The translations under genes were made by a program, and so were the position numbers. From positions 40,577 to 104,576 of the forward strand of contig JBGCEO010000038.1 in NCBI GenBank assembly GCA_045106475.1: a stretch of DNA of 64,000 bases. The letters are read 5' to 3'. Of the stretch, positions 61,593 through 64,000 are shown piece after piece. The notes below the pieces were generated by a model that did no database searches, was not told where the DNA came from, and saw only the letters and a program-made list of their open reading frames with translations. Every line of letters starts with the position of its first letter. Position 1 is the stretch's first letter. Origin of the DNA: Granulosicoccus sp045106475. Lineage in GTDB: Bacteria > Pseudomonadota > Gammaproteobacteria > Granulosicoccales > Granulosicoccaceae.

Positions 61593-62621
61593 ATGAAATT
61601 CGATTCTGTGCTTTTGCTTCCTGTGCTGGCGGTCCTATTGGCGACCTACTTCAAGGCGTTCAAAAACCGCCCCAATCAATCCACTTCTTTAAAAAGTAGA
61701 AAGCGCAGAAAAAACCTGCTTATACGATTTACCATATTCGTTTTGCTGCTCTCGACTCTCTTCGCGATGTTGGTGCCCTTCCAAGGTGTGAGTAAGTTGA
61801 TGACCGCACTCATACTCTGCTTTGGTGTATTGACGCCGGTATACCTGATCCACCTCTTTATGACGCTTCACTATGGTAATCGTCGTCAATCGGCGCAGGG
61901 TATAAAACAAACTGAAAGGCAGAGCTACGACAAACTCATACCTGATGAAACTGTCGCCCACCTATCCGAACCCGGGCTCAATGATGAATCAACCGGCACA
62001 CTGATGAGTGACTTAGTATCAAGCAACTTATCCAGTGAAGTTTGCGAAGAGGTGATGTCCCCGAGTTGGGTCGACGAGAAACAAAGCGAAGCACAAGATG
62101 AGATTCTTGCGCAACTGGAGAGAACAGCAGACCAGATAGATGCCTATGATATTGGCAGCGAAGAATATTTAAAGTCTGATGAGAAGCTTGAACAGTCAAG
62201 ACTTAATATACGCCCGGATGTGCCCATGCCCGCTGCAACTGCGCTAACCAAGGCCACATTCAGTTCAACTGAACTGAGCAAACTGAGCACCAATGAAATA
62301 GTCAGCCTCATCACAGAACTGCGAACTGATAAAACCAATCTCCAAAAACTGGTCGTTGCACAACAATCTGCTATCGAATCTGAGAGAGTGGCACACGATC
62401 AAAGCCGAACCGTAGCACGCGATGCCATAAAAATTATGCGTGATTCGCGCAATGCGCAAAAAATGGTAGAAAAACAGCTTAGACGTGAGCGCGCTCAACG
62501 ACAGCGTGTGGAGCAGCAGTATAAAAAAGTAGCTCGTGCACTGGACAATGCACTGTCGATAATTGACACTAGGAAAGCAGAAAAACCAACAGCAAACTTG
62601 CCTGTGAAAGATCCTGGTTAG
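61593..62621 (+). CDS. Membrane/coiled-coil protein, tandem paralog A, unknown function
   Basis: The 342-aa protein has three hydrophobic segments (about 5-20, 44-61 and 67-85) with a basic patch (SRKRRKN) between the first two. A long acidic, low-complexity region (about 95-235) follows, then a coiled coil (about 245-330) containing ELRTDKTNLQKLV and HDQSRTVARDAIKIMRD. ATG 61593 has AGGG 8 bases upstream. The next gene encodes a clear paralog with the same layout. No known family recognised. Confidence 0.75.
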   Translation: MKFDSVLLLPVLAVLLATYFKAFKNRPNQSTSLKSRKRRKNLLIRFTIFVLLLSTLFAMLVPFQGVSKLMTALILCFGVLTPVYLIHLFMTLHYGNRRQSAQGIKQTERQSYDKLIPDETVAHLSEPGLNDESTGTLMSDLVSSNLSSEVCEEVMSPSWVDEKQSEAQDEILAQLERTADQIDAYDIGSEEYLKSDEKLEQSRLNIRPDVPMPAATALTKATFSSTELSKLSTNEIVSLITELRTDKTNLQKLVVAQQSAIESERVAHDQSRTVARDAIKIMRDSRNAQKMVEKQLRRERAQRQRVEQQYKKVARALDNALSIIDTRKAEKPTANLPVKDPG

Positions 62622-63011
62622 CGCTACTTTTTTCCAGTCAGTTTACAGGCCGGCAAGAAACACAAAAATTTGGCTTCATGTGGGTTAAAAAGTGACCAAA
62701 GAGGCCAACAGCCCCGGTCTTAGATTCTTTGAACAGGTATAGTTGTGACACGGATGGGCTAGAAGCTAACATAAATGTAATTTGGTTCACGTTTTATTGC
62801 GCACCGGCTTTCAGTCTTTCGCAGTCTAATCCATACTTGCAGCTCTGATTATCCGACATCCTTTTCGGCGGATCGGGACAAATCAGGACAGTCCCATAGT
62901 TGAGCATGTTTGTATAATCAGGCGATGTGATAGGTACGTTTACCCAGGAACCAGTTGAGAGTGACTTTATCATTGTTACTCACAATCAATTTTTAGCACG
63001 GCAGCGACACA
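62622..63011. other. Intergenic region between tandem paralogs
   Basis: 390 bp without a convincing ORF. A TATAAT lies at 62913-62918 but no -35 fits at 16-18 bases. An inverted repeat GGGAC / GTCCC (about 62876-62896) lies upstream. The spacing suggests that the second paralog has its own promoter. Confidence 0.45.
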
Positions 63012-64000
63012 ATGAAATTCGACTTAGTATATGCCTTGCCAGTGTTGGCTTTAGTTTTAGCGGCATCTTACCCATTGTTAAAATATGACCCGAATGCCCC
63101 CAAGTCATTCAAGAGCCGACGACGCAGAAGAAATCTACTCGGCCGATTAACGGTAGTCACTCTTTTAGTCTCCACAGTTTTAGCCTTTCTTATACCTTTT
63201 CCCGGTTTAAGTAATCTGCTCAAGGCACTGCTGCTCTGTGCGATCGTTCTGATTCCAGCAGTGCTAGTGCACGGCTACATGACGCTGCGTTACGGAAGTC
63301 TGCATAAGAAAGATGTTGTTATTGCCAGTGCTAATAATGATGCTGAGAATGCTTTAGAACAATCGGTTCCAACACCAGAGAGCGTGGGAGTCGAGCAATC
63401 AGCACCGGCCGCGAGTAACGTGCAACTCAATGCCGCAGAAACATCTGAGCCAACGGCTAAAACCACTGAAGATCTACCACCTATAAACCTCTTTGCCGAC
63501 TCTGATAAGCCAACAGACGACACGACAGCAGACGCGGCAGCGCCAAGCCTATTGCTCAAGCAGCGCCCACCGAAGCCTGCGTCGACGCCCCACAGTTCGG
63601 AGGGCAGCGGCTCACCAGCCCAGGTCCAAGAGCAGCTGGACAGAGTTTCAGATCTAATAGAATCTCACGATCTGGGCAATACGGATTACTCACTGTCAGA
63701 TGAGGATCTGGAGCAAAAAAGATTTTCGCATGATACTCATGACGTGCCGCTGGCTATTGACACCGCGCTGTCCACCATCGATTCAAGCACTACCGAATTG
63801 AGCAAAATGACAACGACTCAGATATCTGAGCTTGTAACGAATTTGCGCACTGACAAAACACGGCTTCAGAAGCTTGTTATTGCACAACAAGCTTCGATTG
63901 AATCAGAGCGAAAGTCTCATGATCAGAGCCGGACGGTGGCTCGAGACGCTATCAAGATTATGAGAGATGCGCGAAACGGACAGAAATTTGCGGAGAAAAT
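63012..64000 (+). CDS. Membrane/coiled-coil protein, tandem paralog B (partial)
   Basis: 329 codons are in the window and the frame is open at its end. Like paralog A it starts MKFD, has three N-terminal hydrophobic segments with a KSRRRRRNLL basic patch, a polar middle and the coiled coil LRTDKTRLQKLVIAQQASI, then HDQSRTVARDAIKIMRDAR. A middle motif is also shared (QLDRVSDLIESHDLGNTDY against QLERTADQIDAYDIGSEEY). The middle is longer and richer in Ala/Pro/Thr than in A. Ribosome site weak. Function unknown. Confidence 0.75.
   Translation, partial: MKFDLVYALPVLALVLAASYPLLKYDPNAPKSFKSRRRRRNLLGRLTVVTLLVSTVLAFLIPFPGLSNLLKALLLCAIVLIPAVLVHGYMTLRYGSLHKKDVVIASANNDAENALEQSVPTPESVGVEQSAPAASNVQLNAAETSEPTAKTTEDLPPINLFADSDKPTDDTTADAAAPSLLLKQRPPKPASTPHSSEGSGSPAQVQEQLDRVSDLIESHDLGNTDYSLSDEDLEQKRFSHDTHDVPLAIDTALSTIDSSTTELSKMTTTQISELVTNLRTDKTRLQKLVIAQQASIESERKSHDQSRTVARDAIKIMRDARNGQKFAEK

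Noticed and set aside
62913..62918. TATAAT as promoter of paralog B
   Set aside because: No acceptable -35 hexamer and nearly 100 bp of leader; plausible but unsupported.

Overview
The window is about 64 kb of gene-dense DNA at roughly 50% GC. It looks like the chromosome of a free-living, probably marine gammaproteobacterium. The evidence is the FleQ/FleN/FliA/FlgM flagellar regulators, an RpoH-type heat-shock promoter, an E. coli-type LexA box, HisN-type histidinol phosphatase, GlyGly-CTERM sorting and many small lipoproteins. The genus cannot be fixed from sequence alone. No insertion sequence, prophage, CRISPR array or rRNA is visible. One tRNA-Glu is present.

Layout. 1-9.5 kb: malic enzyme (cut by the window edge), leuA behind a leucine-rich leader peptide, a DUF3820 protein and a DMT-family exporter, then a two-gene unit of signalling pseudo-enzymes (receiver lacking its phospho-Asp; GGDEF-EAL lacking catalytic residues) and an S41 protease lipoprotein. 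9.5-13.2 kb: D-lactate/2-hydroxyacid dehydrogenase, a histidine phosphatase and a class III aminotransferase. 13.2-25.3 kb: a galactoside-use locus. A MalK-type ATPase and an IclR regulator face GH36 alpha-galactosidase, galK, galT and GH42 beta-galactosidase, which are chained by ATGA overlaps. A sugar-binding protein and two permeases follow. A near-consensus promoter overlaid by a 15-bp perfect palindrome precedes the operon, so control by the adjacent IclR protein is likely.

25.3-49.2 kb is mixed: an AlkD-like HEAT-repeat protein, lipoproteins, a YHS protein, a molybdopterin oxidoreductase, a Gfo/Idh/MocA-isomerase pair, a DUF1800-DUF1501 secreted pair, a four-module repeat protein with a peptidoglycan-binding end, a Kelch/TSP3/GlyGly-CTERM protein, a MocR regulator, a two-gene TolA/OmpA-like envelope unit, HisN, a glycerophosphodiesterase and a lipase-like hydrolase. 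49.2-53.6 kb is an RND efflux pair.

53.7-59.5 kb is a flagellar regulatory block: fleQ, fleN, fliA, a GYF-domain protein and a degenerate GGDEF protein on the minus strand, with flgM divergent from fleQ. The last 4.5 kb holds a small SOS-type gene behind a perfect LexA box, an Hsp20 gene with an RpoH promoter and a ROSE-like RNA thermometer, and two tandem paralogous membrane/coiled-coil proteins of unknown function, the second cut by the window end.

The most informative unexplained items are the tandem paralogs, the LexA-boxed small gene, the doubly heat-controlled Hsp20, the leu leader, the structured spacer between the binding protein and permease genes, and the TolA/OmpA-like envelope unit.
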